From positions 1 through 64,000 of the forward strand of contig NZ_CP062137.1 in the NCBI RefSeq assembly GCF_014843355.1: a stretch of DNA of 64,000 bases, read 5' to 3'. The stretch's first letter is position 1; each line of letters begins with the position of its first letter. The position numbers and the translations under genes were made by a program. The notes under the pieces are model-generated. The model ran no database searches and had not been told where the DNA came from. It saw only the letters and a program-made list of their open reading frames with translations. Below, piece after piece: positions 31,465 to 41,325 of this stretch. This stretch comes from Actinobacillus sp. GY-402. GTDB taxonomy: Bacteria; Pseudomonadota; Gammaproteobacteria; Enterobacterales; Pasteurellaceae.

Positions 31465-31577
31465 TCCGTTCCTATTTTTTTGAATAACCTTGTTTTCAAG
31501 TAATAGTTTTGTTCGCTTTGGCTTTCAGTGCGAATAAAGCGATCAATGCAATAACTTTTGATTTAGGTAGATTTAAT

Positions 31578-31712
31578 ATGAAACGTACATTTCAACCATC
31601 TGTATTAAAACGTAGCCGTACTCACGGTTTCCGTGCTCGTATGGCGACTAAAAACGGTCGTCAGGTTTTAGCCCGTCGTCGCGCTAAAGGTCGTAAAGTT
31701 TTATCGGCTTAA
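31578..31712 (+). CDS. rpmH: 50S ribosomal protein L34
   Basis: A 44-residue basic protein beginning [20 protein letters not shown], the conserved L34 sequence. The ATG at 31578 follows TTTAGG; an open frame from 31509 is only the leader. It lies 13 bases upstream of rnpA, a nearly universal pairing. Confidence 0.98.
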   Translation: MKRTFQPSVLKRSRTHGFRARMATKNGRQVLARRRAKGRKVLSA

Positions 31713-31725
31713 TTATTAATCTCGC

Positions 31726-32100
31726 GTGATTAAGCAAAGTCTGAACTTTCATCGGGGGCTACGTTTGTTAGCCCCTGAGCATTTCAAGCACGTCTTTCAG
31801 AACCCTCAACGCGCTTCAACTCCCGAAGTCACTATTCTTGCTCGCCCCAATTCAGTCGGAAATCCACGTTTAGGATTAACCGTCGCTAAAAAACATTTAA
31901 AACGCGCTCATGACCGCAATCGTATCAAACGATTATGTCGCGAAAGCTTTCGTCTTTTGCAGCATGAATTGCCGAATTATGATTTCGTGATTGTGGCGAA
32001 AGCGGGAATCGGTAAATTAGACAATCCGGAATTTACGGCAAATTTGGCTAAATTATGGCAACGTCACATTCGCTTGGCGAAAAAGTCCTCATCAAGCTGA
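31726..32100 (+). CDS. rnpA: Ribonuclease P protein component
   Basis: A 124-residue basic protein that helps the RNase P RNA process pre-tRNA 5' ends. The RNR motif lies in [16 protein letters not shown], and [13 protein letters not shown] precedes it. The start codon is GTG, as in E. coli. The final 46 bases overlap yidD. Confidence 0.96.
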   Translation: MIKQSLNFHRGLRLLAPEHFKHVFQNPQRASTPEVTILARPNSVGNPRLGLTVAKKHLKRAHDRNRIKRLCRESFRLLQHELPNYDFVIVAKAGIGKLDNPEFTANLAKLWQRHIRLAKKSSSS

Positions 32101-32321
32101 TCCGTTTTTATCAGATCGTTATCAGTCCGCTGATCGGACCGCGTTGTCGGTTTGTGCCGACCTGTTCCTGTTACGGTTTAGAAGCGATAAAAACTCACGG
32201 AGCAGCAAGAGGTGCTTGGCTTACGCTTAAACGTATATTAAAATGTCACCCTTTGAATGCGGGTGGTTACGATCCTGTACCGCCTAAATCTGACAATCAC
32301 TCCAAAGAGAACAAAAAATGA
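32055..32321 (+). CDS. yidD: Membrane protein insertion efficiency factor YidD
   Basis: An 88-residue amphipathic protein with the conserved core [19 protein letters not shown] and [15 protein letters not shown]. YidD sits at the inner membrane and assists YidC-dependent insertion. It starts inside rnpA and ends four bases into yidC (ATGA overlap), a conserved arrangement implying translational coupling. Confidence 0.95.
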   Translation: MATSHSLGEKVLIKLIRFYQIVISPLIGPRCRFVPTCSCYGLEAIKTHGAARGAWLTLKRILKCHPLNAGGYDPVPPKSDNHSKENKK

Positions 32322-33931
32322 ATTCCAGCCGTAGCTTATTAGCGCTCGCTTTACTTTTTATTTCGTTCCTGGTTTATCAGCAATGGGAAATGGACAAAGC
32401 GCCAAAACCCGTTGTTCAGGAAACAAGGGTTTCGCAATCCGATACACCGAACAGTTCGTCAACTTCAACTTCTGCGGTGGACAGCCAGGCAAAAGGTCGT
32501 GTGATTACCTTGCAGAATGATGTATTCCGTCTGAAAGTGGATACGCTCGGTGGTGACGTGATCGAAAGCGAATTGTTAAATTATGCGCAAGAATTAAACA
32601 GTGAAAAACGTTTCACCTTATTGGAAAACCAAAACGGCACCACTTATATCGCACAAAGCGGTTTAGTGGGTAAGAACGGTATCGACAGCGCGGCAGGACG
32701 TGCGGATTATCAGGTTGACGGCGACAATTTCGTGTTAGCCGACGGTCAGGACGAATTAAGCGTACCCTTTACCTTTGAAAAAGACGGCGTGACTTATCGC
32801 AAAATCTTCGTATTAAAACGCGGTTCTTACGATCTTGGGGTGAATTATGAAATTCGCAACCAAAGCGGTGAAGCGATTGAAGTTCAGCCTTACGGTCAGT
32901 TAAAACATACGTTGGTGGAAAGTTCCGGCAGCATGGCCATGCCGACTTATACCGGCGGCGCTTATTCCTCTTCGGAAACCAATTACAAAAAATATAGTTT
33001 TGATGATATGAAGAGCGCCAATCTTTCGATTGACACTAAAGCCGGTTGGGTCGCCGTATTGCAGCACTATTTCGTGTCCGCCTGGATTCCGAACCAGGAT
33101 GCGGATAATCAACTTTATACCAGTACCAATAACGGCATGGGTTTCATCGGTTTTCGCGGTCCGGCGGTGACGATTCCGGCAGGTGCGACGGAAACGCTGA
33201 AAACTTCCCTCTGGACCGGTCCAAAACTGCAAAACCAAATGGGTAAAGTGGCCGAACATTTAGACTTAACCGTGGATTACGGTTGGGCGTGGTTCATTGC
33301 CAAACCGCTGTTTGCCTTGTTAACTTTCATTCAAAGTTTAGTCAGCAACTGGGGCTTGGCGATTATCGGGGTAACTTTGGTGGTGAAAGCCATTTTGTAT
33401 CCGTTAACCAAAGCACAATACACTTCCATGGCTAAAATGCGTATGTTACAGCCTAAATTGCAGGAAATGCGCGAACGTTTCGGCGATGATCGTCAGCGGA
33501 TGAGCCAGGAAATGATGAAGCTTTATAAAGAAGAAAAAGTCAATCCGTTAGGCGGTTGTTTACCGTTACTGATCCAAATGCCGATTTTCATCGCATTATA
33601 TTGGACCTTTATGGAAGCGGTGGAATTGCGTCATGCGCCGTTCTTCGGCTGGATTCAGGATTTATCGGCACAGGATCCGTACTACATTCTGCCGTTGCTC
33701 ATGGGCGGTTCCATGTTCCTGTTGCAAAAATTATCCCCGACGCCGGTGGCGGATCCGATGCAGCAAAAAGTGATGAATTTTATGCCGGTAATCTTTACCG
33801 TATTCTTTCTCTGGTTCCCGGCTGGCTTGGTGTTGTATTGGTTGGTGTCAAACGTCATCACTATCATTCAACAGCAATTAATCTATCGCGGATTGGAGAA
33901 AAAAGGGCTGCATTCCCGTAAATCCAAATAA
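32318..33931 (+). CDS. yidC: Membrane protein insertase YidC
   Basis: A 537-residue inner-membrane insertase working alone or with SecYEG. There is an N-terminal membrane anchor (about 7-22), a large periplasmic beta domain (about 60-330), then the five-helix conserved core with [19 protein letters not shown] and [19 protein letters not shown]. Typical gammaproteobacterial length. It overlaps yidD by four bases. mnmE, which usually follows, is absent; a strong terminator comes instead. Confidence 0.97.
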   Translation: MNSSRSLLALALLFISFLVYQQWEMDKAPKPVVQETRVSQSDTPNSSSTSTSAVDSQAKGRVITLQNDVFRLKVDTLGGDVIESELLNYAQELNSEKRFTLLENQNGTTYIAQSGLVGKNGIDSAAGRADYQVDGDNFVLADGQDELSVPFTFEKDGVTYRKIFVLKRGSYDLGVNYEIRNQSGEAIEVQPYGQLKHTLVESSGSMAMPTYTGGAYSSSETNYKKYSFDDMKSANLSIDTKAGWVAVLQHYFVSAWIPNQDADNQLYTSTNNGMGFIGFRGPAVTIPAGATETLKTSLWTGPKLQNQMGKVAEHLDLTVDYGWAWFIAKPLFALLTFIQSLVSNWGLAIIGVTLVVKAILYPLTKAQYTSMAKMRMLQPKLQEMRERFGDDRQRMSQEMMKLYKEEKVNPLGGCLPLLIQMPIFIALYWTFMEAVELRHAPFFGWIQDLSAQDPYYILPLLMGGSMFLLQKLSPTPVADPMQQKVMNFMPVIFTVFFLWFPAGLVLYWLVSNVITIIQQQLIYRGLEKKGLHSRKSK

Positions 33932-33941
33932 CCGATAAAAT

Positions 33942-33967
33942 AAAAGGCATCGAAAGATGCCTTTTTT
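33942..33967 (+). terminator. Terminator after yidC
   Basis: AAAAGGCATC (33942-33951), loop GAAA, GATGCCTTTT (33956-33965) and more T residues. It is a compact, strong intrinsic terminator ten bases after the yidC stop. Confidence 0.9.
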
Positions 33968-34036
33968 GTTGTAAATTTTGCAGCGGTTGTCAATCAAAAA
34001 AACGTTGCGTTTTTTGCCCGCACTTTTAGACTGAAC

Positions 34037-34528
34037 TCAGTCGCGGAAATTATTGAACTGGAACGGTTGGCCGAGTTCCGCGCCTTTTACTAATTGAATC
34101 ACGGCCTGTAAATCGTCGCGGGATTTGCCCGTTACACGCACTTGATCGCCCTGAATCTGAGTTTGCACTTTTAATTTGCTGTCTTTAATGAGTTTGGTGA
34201 TTTTTTTCGCTGTCTCGGTTTCGATGCCTTGTTTTAGCTTCACTTCTTTTGAATAGAGTTTACCGTGATGTTCGCTTTCGCCCGGAATATCCAGCGAGGT
34301 GCTGTCGATACCGCGTTTCACGCAGGCGCCGATTAAAATTTCGATTAACTGTTCCAATTGGAAATCCGATTCGGTGGTGAGTTTTACGGTTTCGGTTTTT
34401 TCATTTAATTCGATGACCGCTTCCACGCCGCGAAAATCATAACGCGAAGTTAAAACGCGATTGGCGTTTTCGACGGCGTTATTCACTTCGTGCATGGCGA
34501 TTTCCGATACGATGTCAAATGATGGCAT
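34037..34528 (-). CDS. yajQ: YajQ family nucleotide-binding protein
   Basis: A 163-residue protein of the UPF0234 family with two ferredoxin-like domains. It starts [20 protein letters not shown] and contains [10 protein letters not shown], both diagnostic. Members bind nucleotides and RNA, and in some species cyclic di-GMP; the role in this family is not defined. It lies 17 bases downstream of serB on the same strand. Confidence 0.93.
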   Translation of the reverse strand: MPSFDIVSEIAMHEVNNAVENANRVLTSRYDFRGVEAVIELNEKTETVKLTTESDFQLEQLIEILIGACVKRGIDSTSLDIPGESEHHGKLYSKEVKLKQGIETETAKKITKLIKDSKLKVQTQIQGDQVRVTGKSRDDLQAVIQLVKGAELGQPFQFNNFRD

Positions 34529-34545
34529 GATCTTTCTCCTTATCT

Positions 34546-35487
34546 TTAATTTTTAAGCCGTTGAACTTTATCATTGGCGCTGAGCAAGCAGAGCAGCCCG
34601 GTTAAGTCCGCAAAGTTTACCATAACCTGCGCTTGTTGTTGAACTTTCGGCTTGGCATGGAATGCGGCGCCTAAATCCGCCGCCGACATCATGACTAAAT
34701 CGTTGGCGCCATCACCGATGGCGACGGTATTGCGTAAATCGACGCCGAATTCCTGCGCCAGCAATTTCAAGGTGTTCGCTTTGTATTGAGCATGCACAAT
34801 ATCACCCTTGAGACGGCCGGTCAGTTTGCCGTCGATAATTTCAAACTGATTGGACACCGCGGCATCGAGCGCCAACATTTCTTTCAGATAATCGGCGAAA
34901 TAAGTAAAACCGCCGGATGCAATCGCCACTTTCCAGTTTTGTTGTTTCAGCGCGGCAACGGTTTCCTGCAGTCCTTCCATTAACGGCAGTTGTTCGCGAA
35001 CCCGGCTCAAAATCTGTTCCGGCGCGCCTTTTAGCGTGGCGACCCGGCGGCGTAAACTTTGTTCAAAGTCTAATTCGCCGCGCATGGCCGCGGCGGTAAT
35101 GGCGGATACTTCATCGCCGGTGCCCGCCAGTTTGGCGATTTCGTCAATGCATTCAATTTTAATTGCCGTGCTGTCCATATCCATGACTAACAAGCCGGGT
35201 TGACTTAACCGTACGTTAAAATCAATTAAGGCGGCGTCTAACCGTAATGCGTGGGCATATTCCACATAACGGCGTTCGAACCGCCCCTGTAGCAGAACGA
35301 CCGTATTTTCGCCGATGCGCCAGCAATCAAAAATCACAAAATTTCGCCCGCACTTTTCCTGAAAATCCGCCAGTTCGGGTAAATTTAATGCGGTGCCGAA
35401 TAAAATGAAATAATCTTTTCCGTTGTCGAGCTGACCGGGTAAAAGTGCGGTCGGAAACGGCGAATATTTTTGCGTAATGCTTTGCAT
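34546..35487 (-). CDS. serB: Phosphoserine phosphatase
   Basis: A 313-residue HAD-superfamily enzyme for the last step of serine synthesis. The nucleophile motif is [18 protein letters not shown] and the C-terminal motif is [13 protein letters not shown]. The start at 35487 follows AGGAATCCC; an ATG at 35547 would run into the divergent promoter region. It is divergent from smp as in E. coli. An uptake signal at 35443 encodes TAL, and a G-variant lies at 35347. Confidence 0.94.
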   Translation of the reverse strand: MQSITQKYSPFPTALLPGQLDNGKDYFILFGTALNLPELADFQEKCGRNFVIFDCWRIGENTVVLLQGRFERRYVEYAHALRLDAALIDFNVRLSQPGLLVMDMDSTAIKIECIDEIAKLAGTGDEVSAITAAAMRGELDFEQSLRRRVATLKGAPEQILSRVREQLPLMEGLQETVAALKQQNWKVAIASGGFTYFADYLKEMLALDAAVSNQFEIIDGKLTGRLKGDIVHAQYKANTLKLLAQEFGVDLRNTVAIGDGANDLVMMSAADLGAAFHAKPKVQQQAQVMVNFADLTGLLCLLSANDKVQRLKN

Positions 35488-35563
35488 GGGATTCCTGTAG
35501 ATTTGATCCTGTAATTTTAGAAGTGGTACAATCATACATATTCTCAAATTTTAGGTAAAGAAT

Positions 35564-36235
35564 TTGCAGCTTATTAAAGAAAAAATCCTGAAATCGGCGC
35601 TGCTTACGGCGATTATCCTGTTATGCGCGGCGGTGATGGCGCTGATTTTATTCGGCGTTAAACAATTTCAGACGGGATCTCAGTTGGCGGGCGTGAATCA
35701 GGTGGCGAATCTGTCGCATTTGTTGGTTCGTCAGCAAACCAATTTGTTTTCGATGTTGCTGCAAAGTAATGCGAACAGCGAAAAGTTAACGGAAAGCCTG
35801 GATAAACTGATCAATGATGATGTGGTGCTGGACGCTTCGCTGTACGCTAATAACGGAGAGTTGCTGGCGCAAAGTACGGCGTCGCAGAATCTTCGCCGGC
35901 GTTTGGGTTTGGGACAGGATGAAAATGATCGCGTGCAGCAGATCGTAGAACCGATTTATGCGGAAAATTCGGTAATCGGTTTTTTACGCGTCAGCTTCGA
36001 CGCTAAATACGGGCAGGCGACGAAAAGTAAAGTGAGCCAGCTGTTCCATCATCTTTACGGTGAATTGATTATCGTTTTTTTGGTCGGCGTATTATTGGCA
36101 AGTTCGGTACATTATTTCCTGGGGCATTACCGGCGTATTCATCGCCGCAACCATGACCCGGCGGAAGAAATCGTAAAACCGGTTAAATCGACGGTTAACA
36201 GTTATCATCGTCGCCGTCGCTCATGGCGCAGATAA
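35564..36235 (+). CDS. SMP/YtjB family membrane protein
   Basis: A 223-residue protein with two membrane helices, about residues 12-33 and 166-186, around a periplasmic domain rich in coiled-coil-like segments. It resembles E. coli Smp (YtjB), which is also divergent from serB. The function is unknown. The start is TTG at 35564, after TAGGTAAAG; the next in-frame ATG would remove the first helix. The C-terminus is very basic (YHRRRRSWRR). Confidence 0.82.
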   Translation: MQLIKEKILKSALLTAIILLCAAVMALILFGVKQFQTGSQLAGVNQVANLSHLLVRQQTNLFSMLLQSNANSEKLTESLDKLINDDVVLDASLYANNGELLAQSTASQNLRRRLGLGQDENDRVQQIVEPIYAENSVIGFLRVSFDAKYGQATKSKVSQLFHHLYGELIIVFLVGVLLASSVHYFLGHYRRIHRRNHDPAEEIVKPVKSTVNSYHRRRRSWRR

Positions 36236-36241
36236 TAAAAA

Positions 36242-36259
36242 ACCGCACAAAAGTGCGGT
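36242..36259. terminator. Short uptake-signal hairpin between smp and rpsT
   Basis: ACCGCAC (36242-36248), loop AAAA, GTGCGGT (36253-36259), flanked by A and T runs. It can terminate smp on one strand and rpsT on the other. Confidence 0.75.
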
Positions 36260-36281
36260 CAATTTTTTAGCTGTTTCTAAA

Positions 36282-36545
36282 TTATGCTAATTTTTTAATC
36301 TGAGCGGATAATTTAGATTTGTGGTTCGCCGCTTTGTTTGCGTGAATTAAGCCTTTAGACGCCATACGGTCTACCACTTTTTGCATTTCTACGAAGGCGG
36401 CTTGCGCTGCTGATTTTTCACCTGTCGCGACTGCTGCATATACTTTTTTGATGTATGTACGCATCATTGAACGTTGACTTGCGTTGTGTTGACGGCGTTT
36501 TTCAGATTGAACCGCACGTTTTTTTGCTGACTTGATATTAGCCAA
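36282..36545 (-). CDS. rpsT: 30S ribosomal protein S20
   Basis: An 87-residue basic protein that starts at a TTG codon and reads [20 protein letters not shown], the S20 beginning. The TTG start is preceded by TAGGAG and is the same codon used in E. coli, where it matters for autogenous control. An open frame runs upstream to 36611 but lacks homology there. It is divergent from murJ. Confidence 0.96.
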   Translation of the reverse strand: MANIKSAKKRAVQSEKRRQHNASQRSMMRTYIKKVYAAVATGEKSAAQAAFVEMQKVVDRMASKGLIHANKAANHKSKLSAQIKKLA

Positions 36546-36679
36546 GGTCAAACTCCTACGAATTTCTGTTAAATATGATTTAAAAATTTGTTGATTTTCG
36601 GTGAGACACAACCGAATGTTTCCACCGTTTTAGGGTGTCGCATTAAGCCATTCGCGACGAGATCAACGATGTGGGCGAG

Positions 36680-36688
36680 ATTTTAGCA
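36680..36688 (-). promoter_or_regulatory. Extended -10 promoter for rpsT
   Basis: On the minus strand TGC-TAAAAT gives an extended -10, followed by the GC-rich discriminator CTCGCCC typical of growth-rate-controlled ribosomal promoters. No good -35 is seen. The leader would be about 125 bases. Confidence 0.5.
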
Positions 36689-36767
36689 GTTTTTTTCATT
36701 GGAATATAGCTTAAAAATTAAATTTCTATAAAATTAACGCAATTTTTATTGTTAACGGAATGCTATT

Positions 36768-38342
36768 TTGAGTAAACGACTTTTAAAATCGAGCCTGCTG
36801 GTGAGCATTATGACATTGCTTTCCCGCGTATTGGGGTTAATACGGGATGTGGTGATCGCCAACATTATCGGAGCCGGAGTGGCGGCGGATGTGTTTTTAT
36901 TTGCCAATCGCATTCCCAATTTTTTACGCCGCCTGTTTGCGGAAGGGGCGTTTTCCCAGGCGTTCGTTCCGGTTTTGGCGGAATATCAGAAAGCCGGCGA
37001 TTTAAACAAAACCCGGGAATTTATCGCCAAAGTGTCGGGGACCTTGGGCGGGCTGGTTTCCGTCGTTACATTATTCGCCATGATCGGATCGCCGGTGGTC
37101 GCCGCCGTGTTCGGGACGGGTTGGTTTGTGGACTGGCTGAACGACGGCCCTTATGCGGCGAAATTCACTCAGGCTTCGTTGTTGCTGAAAATTACTTTTC
37201 CTTATTTATGGTTTATCACGTTTGTGGCGTTATCCGGCGCGGTGCTGAACACGCTGGGCAAGTTCGGCGTGATGTCTTTTTCGCCGGTGTTGCTGAATAT
37301 TGCCATGATTGCCACCGCACTTTTATTGGCGCCGCGCATGGATAATCCGGATTTGGCGCTTGCCATCGGGATTTTTATCGGCGGTTTACTACAGTTTTTA
37401 TTCCAACTGCCGTTTCTGAAACAGGCAAAGTTGTTGGTTAAGCCGAAATGGGCTTGGAACGACGAAGGCGTGAAGAAAATCCGTACTCTGATGATTCCCG
37501 CATTATTCGGCGTGTCCGTCAGTCAAATTAATTTATTATTGGATACTTTTATCGCCAGTTTTTTGATGACGGGTTCTATCAGCTGGCTGTATTATTCCGA
37601 TCGTTTGCTGGAGTTTCCTCTCGGCTTGTTCGGTATCGCCATTTCCACCGTAATTTTGCCGACATTGGCGCGCCAGCACGCCAATCGCACGGATAATGTG
37701 ACGCAGAGTACGACGGATTTTCGTCAAACCATGGATTGGGGCGTTCGTATGATTTTGTTGTTGGGCGTGCCCGCGACCGTCGGTATTGCCGTATTGGCGC
37801 AACCCATGCTGTTAACGCTGTTTATGCGCGGACAGTTTACGCTGACCGATGTGCAGGCGACTTCATACGCGCTATGGGCGATTAATGCCGGTTTGTTGAG
37901 TTTTATGCTGATTAAAATTCTGGCGAACGGCTATTATGCCCGGCAGGATACGAAAACGCCGGTGAAAATCGGGATTATTGCCATGGTGAGCAACATGGCG
38001 TTTAATCTTCTGGCTATTCCGTTCAGTTATGTGGGATTGGCCATAGCGTCCGCCATGTCGGCGACCTTGAACGCTTATTTGCTTTATCGCGGATTGGCAA
38101 AGCGCGACGTTTATCGTTTCAGTCGGCAAAGTGCGGTCTTTTTTTTGAAAGTTTTATTGGCGGCGGGGTTAATGGGCGCTCTGATTTGGCATTTCAGCCC
38201 GAATCTTGAGGAATGGCATGCCATGAAATTTTTGACTCGCGTGCATTGGCTGGCATGGTTGCTTGGTTTGGCTGCCGTCAGTTATGCGGTCGGGCTGTTG
38301 TTGTTCGGCGTGCGGAAACATCATTTACTGGTGCGCGGTTAA
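36768..38342 (+). CDS. murJ: Lipid II flippase MurJ
   Basis: A 524-residue membrane protein with about 14 helices that flips lipid-linked peptidoglycan precursor across the inner membrane. The N-terminal stretch LLSRVLGLIRDVVIA and RRLFAEGAFSQAFVPVLAEY carry the conserved arginine and charged residues of the central cavity. The start is TTG at 36768 after CGGAATG; no in-frame ATG is near. Linkage to rpsT, read divergently, is common in gammaproteobacteria. Uptake signals lie at 37314 and 38130. Confidence 0.95.
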   Translation: MSKRLLKSSLLVSIMTLLSRVLGLIRDVVIANIIGAGVAADVFLFANRIPNFLRRLFAEGAFSQAFVPVLAEYQKAGDLNKTREFIAKVSGTLGGLVSVVTLFAMIGSPVVAAVFGTGWFVDWLNDGPYAAKFTQASLLLKITFPYLWFITFVALSGAVLNTLGKFGVMSFSPVLLNIAMIATALLLAPRMDNPDLALAIGIFIGGLLQFLFQLPFLKQAKLLVKPKWAWNDEGVKKIRTLMIPALFGVSVSQINLLLDTFIASFLMTGSISWLYYSDRLLEFPLGLFGIAISTVILPTLARQHANRTDNVTQSTTDFRQTMDWGVRMILLLGVPATVGIAVLAQPMLLTLFMRGQFTLTDVQATSYALWAINAGLLSFMLIKILANGYYARQDTKTPVKIGIIAMVSNMAFNLLAIPFSYVGLAIASAMSATLNAYLLYRGLAKRDVYRFSRQSAVFFLKVLLAAGLMGALIWHFSPNLEEWHAMKFLTRVHWLAWLLGLAAVSYAVGLLLFGVRKHHLLVRG

Positions 38343-38355
38343 GCGCAATAATGCG

Positions 38356-38407
38356 AAAAAGTGCGGTCAAATTTTAAAAAGATTTTTTAAATTTGACCGC
38401 ACTTTTT
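38356..38407. terminator. Inverted uptake-signal pair between murJ and cysK
   Basis: A 19-bp perfect stem (38356-38374 with 38389-38407) with core AAAAAGTGCGGTCAAATTT. Both arms are full uptake signals with the AT-rich extension. It lies between convergent genes and can serve both. Confidence 0.85.
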
Positions 38408-38427
38408 AATTGGTAGAATCGGACGGA

Positions 38428-39378
38428 TTAAGCGGCGATACCTTCGAACAGCGCTGTGCTTAAATAACGTTCCGAAGCGGAAGGCAAAATTACCACGATA
38501 AGTTTATCGGCAAATTCCGGCAGTTTCGCCAAACGATCCGCTGCGGCGACCGCTGCGCCGGACGAAATGCCCGCCAGAATTCCTTCTTCCGCCATTAAAC
38601 GACGGGCCGTCGCGATAGCATCGTCGCTGGTTACGGTTTCCACCCGATCGATTAAGCTTAAATCCAGGTTTTTAGGAATAAAGCCGGCGCCGATACCCTG
38701 AATTTTGTGCGGACCCGGTTTCGGTTCTTCGCCTTTCAGGGTTTGCGTAATCACCGGACTTTCCGCCGGTTCCACCGCAACCGCAGTGATTTGTTTGCCT
38801 TTGTCCAGTTTAATAGCGCGACTGATACCGGTAATTGTGCCGCCGGTACCAACGCCGGCCACCACAACATCCACTTTTCCTTCCGTATCTTCCCAAATTT
38901 CAGGGCCGGTGGTTTGTTGGTGGATTGCCGGATTAGCCGGGTTTTCAAATTGTTTTAACATGATATAACGGTTCGGATCGCTTGCCACTATTTCTTCCGC
39001 TTTGGCAATCGCGCCTTTCATGCCTTTTGCGCCTTCGGTGAGCACAAGATTTACGCCCAAGCCGCGTAATAAACGTTTACGTTCGGTGCTCATGGTTTCC
39101 GGCATGGTTAAAGTAATTTTGTAACCGCGCGCCGCCGCTACGTAAGCCAGAGCAATCCCCGTATTACCGCTGGTGGCGTCAACAATTTCTTTGCCTTTGG
39201 TTAAGGTGCCGTCTTTTTCTGCCTGCCAAACCATATTCGCACCGATACGGCATTTTACGCTGAAACTCGGATTGCGCCCCTCGATTTTAACGACCACGTT
39301 GCCGTTTTGACCGAAATGTTGTAAGCGCACGAGCGGGGTGTGACCGATGGAATATGAATTGTCCGCATAAATTGTCAT
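38428..39378 (-). CDS. cysK: O-acetylserine sulfhydrylase (cysteine synthase A)
   Basis: A 316-residue PLP enzyme making cysteine from O-acetylserine and sulfide. The cofactor lysine is in [14 protein letters not shown], and the substrate loop [14 protein letters not shown] is intact. GTGGT loops ([10 protein letters not shown]) bind the PLP phosphate. The ATG at 39378 has AAGGAG upstream; the longer open frame to 39429 is unlikely. efp lies upstream, separated by its own terminator. The 210 bases before cysK are AT-rich without a recognisable operator. Confidence 0.96.
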   Translation of the reverse strand: MTIYADNSYSIGHTPLVRLQHFGQNGNVVVKIEGRNPSFSVKCRIGANMVWQAEKDGTLTKGKEIVDATSGNTGIALAYVAAARGYKITLTMPETMSTERKRLLRGLGVNLVLTEGAKGMKGAIAKAEEIVASDPNRYIMLKQFENPANPAIHQQTTGPEIWEDTEGKVDVVVAGVGTGGTITGISRAIKLDKGKQITAVAVEPAESPVITQTLKGEEPKPGPHKIQGIGAGFIPKNLDLSLIDRVETVTSDDAIATARRLMAEEGILAGISSGAAVAAADRLAKLPEFADKLIVVILPSASERYLSTALFEGIAA

Positions 39379-39589
39379 GTGAAATCTCCTTAAAGGTGTT
39401 CTGGCTGATATTGACGATATTTTTAGCACAGCTACTTATAGAAAAAAAAGATTTATTTGATCTATTTTATAACGAAACGCTATTAATATTTACCCGCTTT
39501 TCTGTGTGTCGCCAAAGAAAAGCAGACAAAAAAGAAGGGAGATTACAATAAAAGTGCGGGCGATTTTTTACATGTTTTTGATGTAAAAA

Positions 39590-39608
39590 TACCCGCTTAA
39601 AAGCGGGC
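39590..39608 (-). terminator. Terminator after efp
   Basis: On the minus strand GCCCGCTTTTAAGCGGGT is followed by ATTTTTA. The stem is seven bp with a short loop. A G-variant uptake signal lies a little further at 39552. Confidence 0.75.
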
Positions 39609-39628
39609 ATTAAACGGGAATATTTTGA

Positions 39629-40195
39629 TTATTTTACGCGGGATACGTATTCGCCTGAGCGGGTGTCCACTTTGATGACTTCGCCGATTTGGATGAAAAG
39701 CGGAACGCGGACGACTGCGCCGGTGCTTAATGTGGCCGGTTTGCCGCCGGTGCCGGCGGTGTCGCCTTTAAGGCCCGGATCCGTGTCGACCACTTCTAAT
39801 TCGACAAAGTTCGGCGGAGTAATGGAAATCGGAGAACCGTTCCATAAGGTTACGATACATTCCGCCTGGTCTAACAACCATTTTTCCGCATCGCCGACGG
39901 CTTTCGCGTCCGCCGAATATTGTTCGAAAGTTTCAGGATGCATGAAATACCAGAACGCTTCGTCTTTGTAGGAGTAGTTCAGGTTTAAATCCATAACGTC
40001 CGCCGCTTCAACCGAAGTTCCGGATTTGAAGTTTACGTCTAACACTTTTCCGGAAATTAATTTACGAATACGGGTACGGGTGAACGCTTGGCCTTTCCCC
40101 GGTTTAACGAATTCGTTTTCAACGATGACGCAAGGTTCACCGTCGTGCATAAATTTTAGACCTGGTTTGAAGTCAGTGGTAGTATATGAAGCCAT
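39629..40195 (-). CDS. efp: Elongation factor P
   Basis: A 188-residue, three-domain translation factor that rescues ribosomes stalled at polyproline. Lysine 34 in KPGKGQAF is the residue that EpmA and EpmB modify with beta-lysine. epmB is divergent immediately upstream, so the modification pathway is represented here; epmA is not in the window. The C-terminal signature [19 protein letters not shown] is intact. Confidence 0.97.
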   Translation of the reverse strand: MASYTTTDFKPGLKFMHDGEPCVIVENEFVKPGKGQAFTRTRIRKLISGKVLDVNFKSGTSVEAADVMDLNLNYSYKDEAFWYFMHPETFEQYSADAKAVGDAEKWLLDQAECIVTLWNGSPISITPPNFVELEVVDTDPGLKGDTAGTGGKPATLSTGAVVRVPLFIQIGEVIKVDTRSGEYVSRVK

Positions 40196-40226
40196 ATTAT
40201 CCTCAATTTTAGAGCTTATTTAGAAA

Positions 40227-41249
40227 GTGCATATTTTAACCCAAAATATCCCCGTTAGAGAAGAACCAAAACAAGAAAATTGGCTGGAAATTCTGGCAAA
40301 CGCGGTTTCTGATCCCACCGAACTGTTAAAAATATTGAATTTATCCGGACAATTTCACGAACGGGATTTCGCCGCCCGCAAACTTTTTGGCGTGCGCGTG
40401 CCCATGCCGTTTATCGCAAAAATGGAAAAAGGTAATCCGCGGGATCCGTTATTGTTGCAGGTCATGGCATCTCATCAGGAATTTTTATATGCGGAAGGAT
40501 TCAGTAAAGATCCGTTGGAAGAACAAAAAATGGCGGCGCCCAATATTCTGCATAAATATCGTAACCGATTGTTATTTATGGTAAAAAATTCCTGCGCGGT
40601 GAACTGCCGTTATTGTTTCAGAAGGCACTTTCCTTATAATCGGAGTCCGGGAAATAAAGCCAACTGGCGCAAAGCAACGGAATATATTGCGGCAAATCCG
40701 CAAGTCGAAGAAGTGATTTTTTCCGGCGGTGATCCGTTAATGGCGAAAGATCACGAGTTGGATTGGCTGATTAAACAACTGGAAAATATTCCGCATTTGC
40801 AGCGTTTGCGGATTCATTCCCGCTTGCCGGTGGTGATTCCGCAACGGGTGACGCCGGCGTTGTGCGAAACGCTGAAAAATACGCGGCTGAAAACCGTTCT
40901 GGTGACGCATATCAATCACCCCAACGAAATTGACGACGCGCTGGCCCGGGCGATGGCGAAATTAAAACAAGCGCAGGTCGTATTATTGAATCAGTCCGTG
41001 CTCTTGAAAAATGTGAATGACGACGCCGTGATTCTGAAAGCGCTGAGCGACAAATTATTTGAAACCGGGATCTTGCCTTATTATCTGCACCTTTTGGATA
41101 AAGTGGAAGGCGCCGCTCATTTTTACGTACCGGATGAAAGTGCGGTCAAAATTTATCGAGATTTTCAGGCGTTGACCTCCGGTTATCTGGTGCCGAAATT
41201 GGCGCGGGAAATTGCAAATGAACCGAATAAAACTTTGTATTCGGGTTAG
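40227..41249 (+). CDS. epmB: EF-P lysine 2,3-aminomutase EpmB
   Basis: A 340-residue radical-SAM enzyme that isomerises L-lysine to beta-lysine for EF-P modification. The iron-sulfur cysteines C123, C127 and C130 are in CAVNCRYC, followed by FRRHFPY. The SAM-binding SGGDPLM is also present. The start codon is GTG at 40227, 31 bases from the divergent efp start. Similarity to E. coli YjeK is end to end. An uptake signal at 41138 encodes SAV. Confidence 0.95.
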   Translation: MHILTQNIPVREEPKQENWLEILANAVSDPTELLKILNLSGQFHERDFAARKLFGVRVPMPFIAKMEKGNPRDPLLLQVMASHQEFLYAEGFSKDPLEEQKMAAPNILHKYRNRLLFMVKNSCAVNCRYCFRRHFPYNRSPGNKANWRKATEYIAANPQVEEVIFSGGDPLMAKDHELDWLIKQLENIPHLQRLRIHSRLPVVIPQRVTPALCETLKNTRLKTVLVTHINHPNEIDDALARAMAKLKQAQVVLLNQSVLLKNVNDDAVILKALSDKLFETGILPYYLHLLDKVEGAAHFYVPDESAVKIYRDFQALTSGYLVPKLAREIANEPNKTLYSG

Positions 41250-41325
41250 GGATCCGATAAAATAGCCCTAATTTTGACCGCACTTTTCAGGTGCATGATT
41301 TCAGTCTTTAATGCCGAGGTATATC

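Noticed and set aside
39354-39551. Open frame of 65 codons on the plus strand before cysK
   Set aside because: It begins inside cysK antisense, covers an AT-rich promoter region, has no ribosome binding site and its protein has no family-like features.
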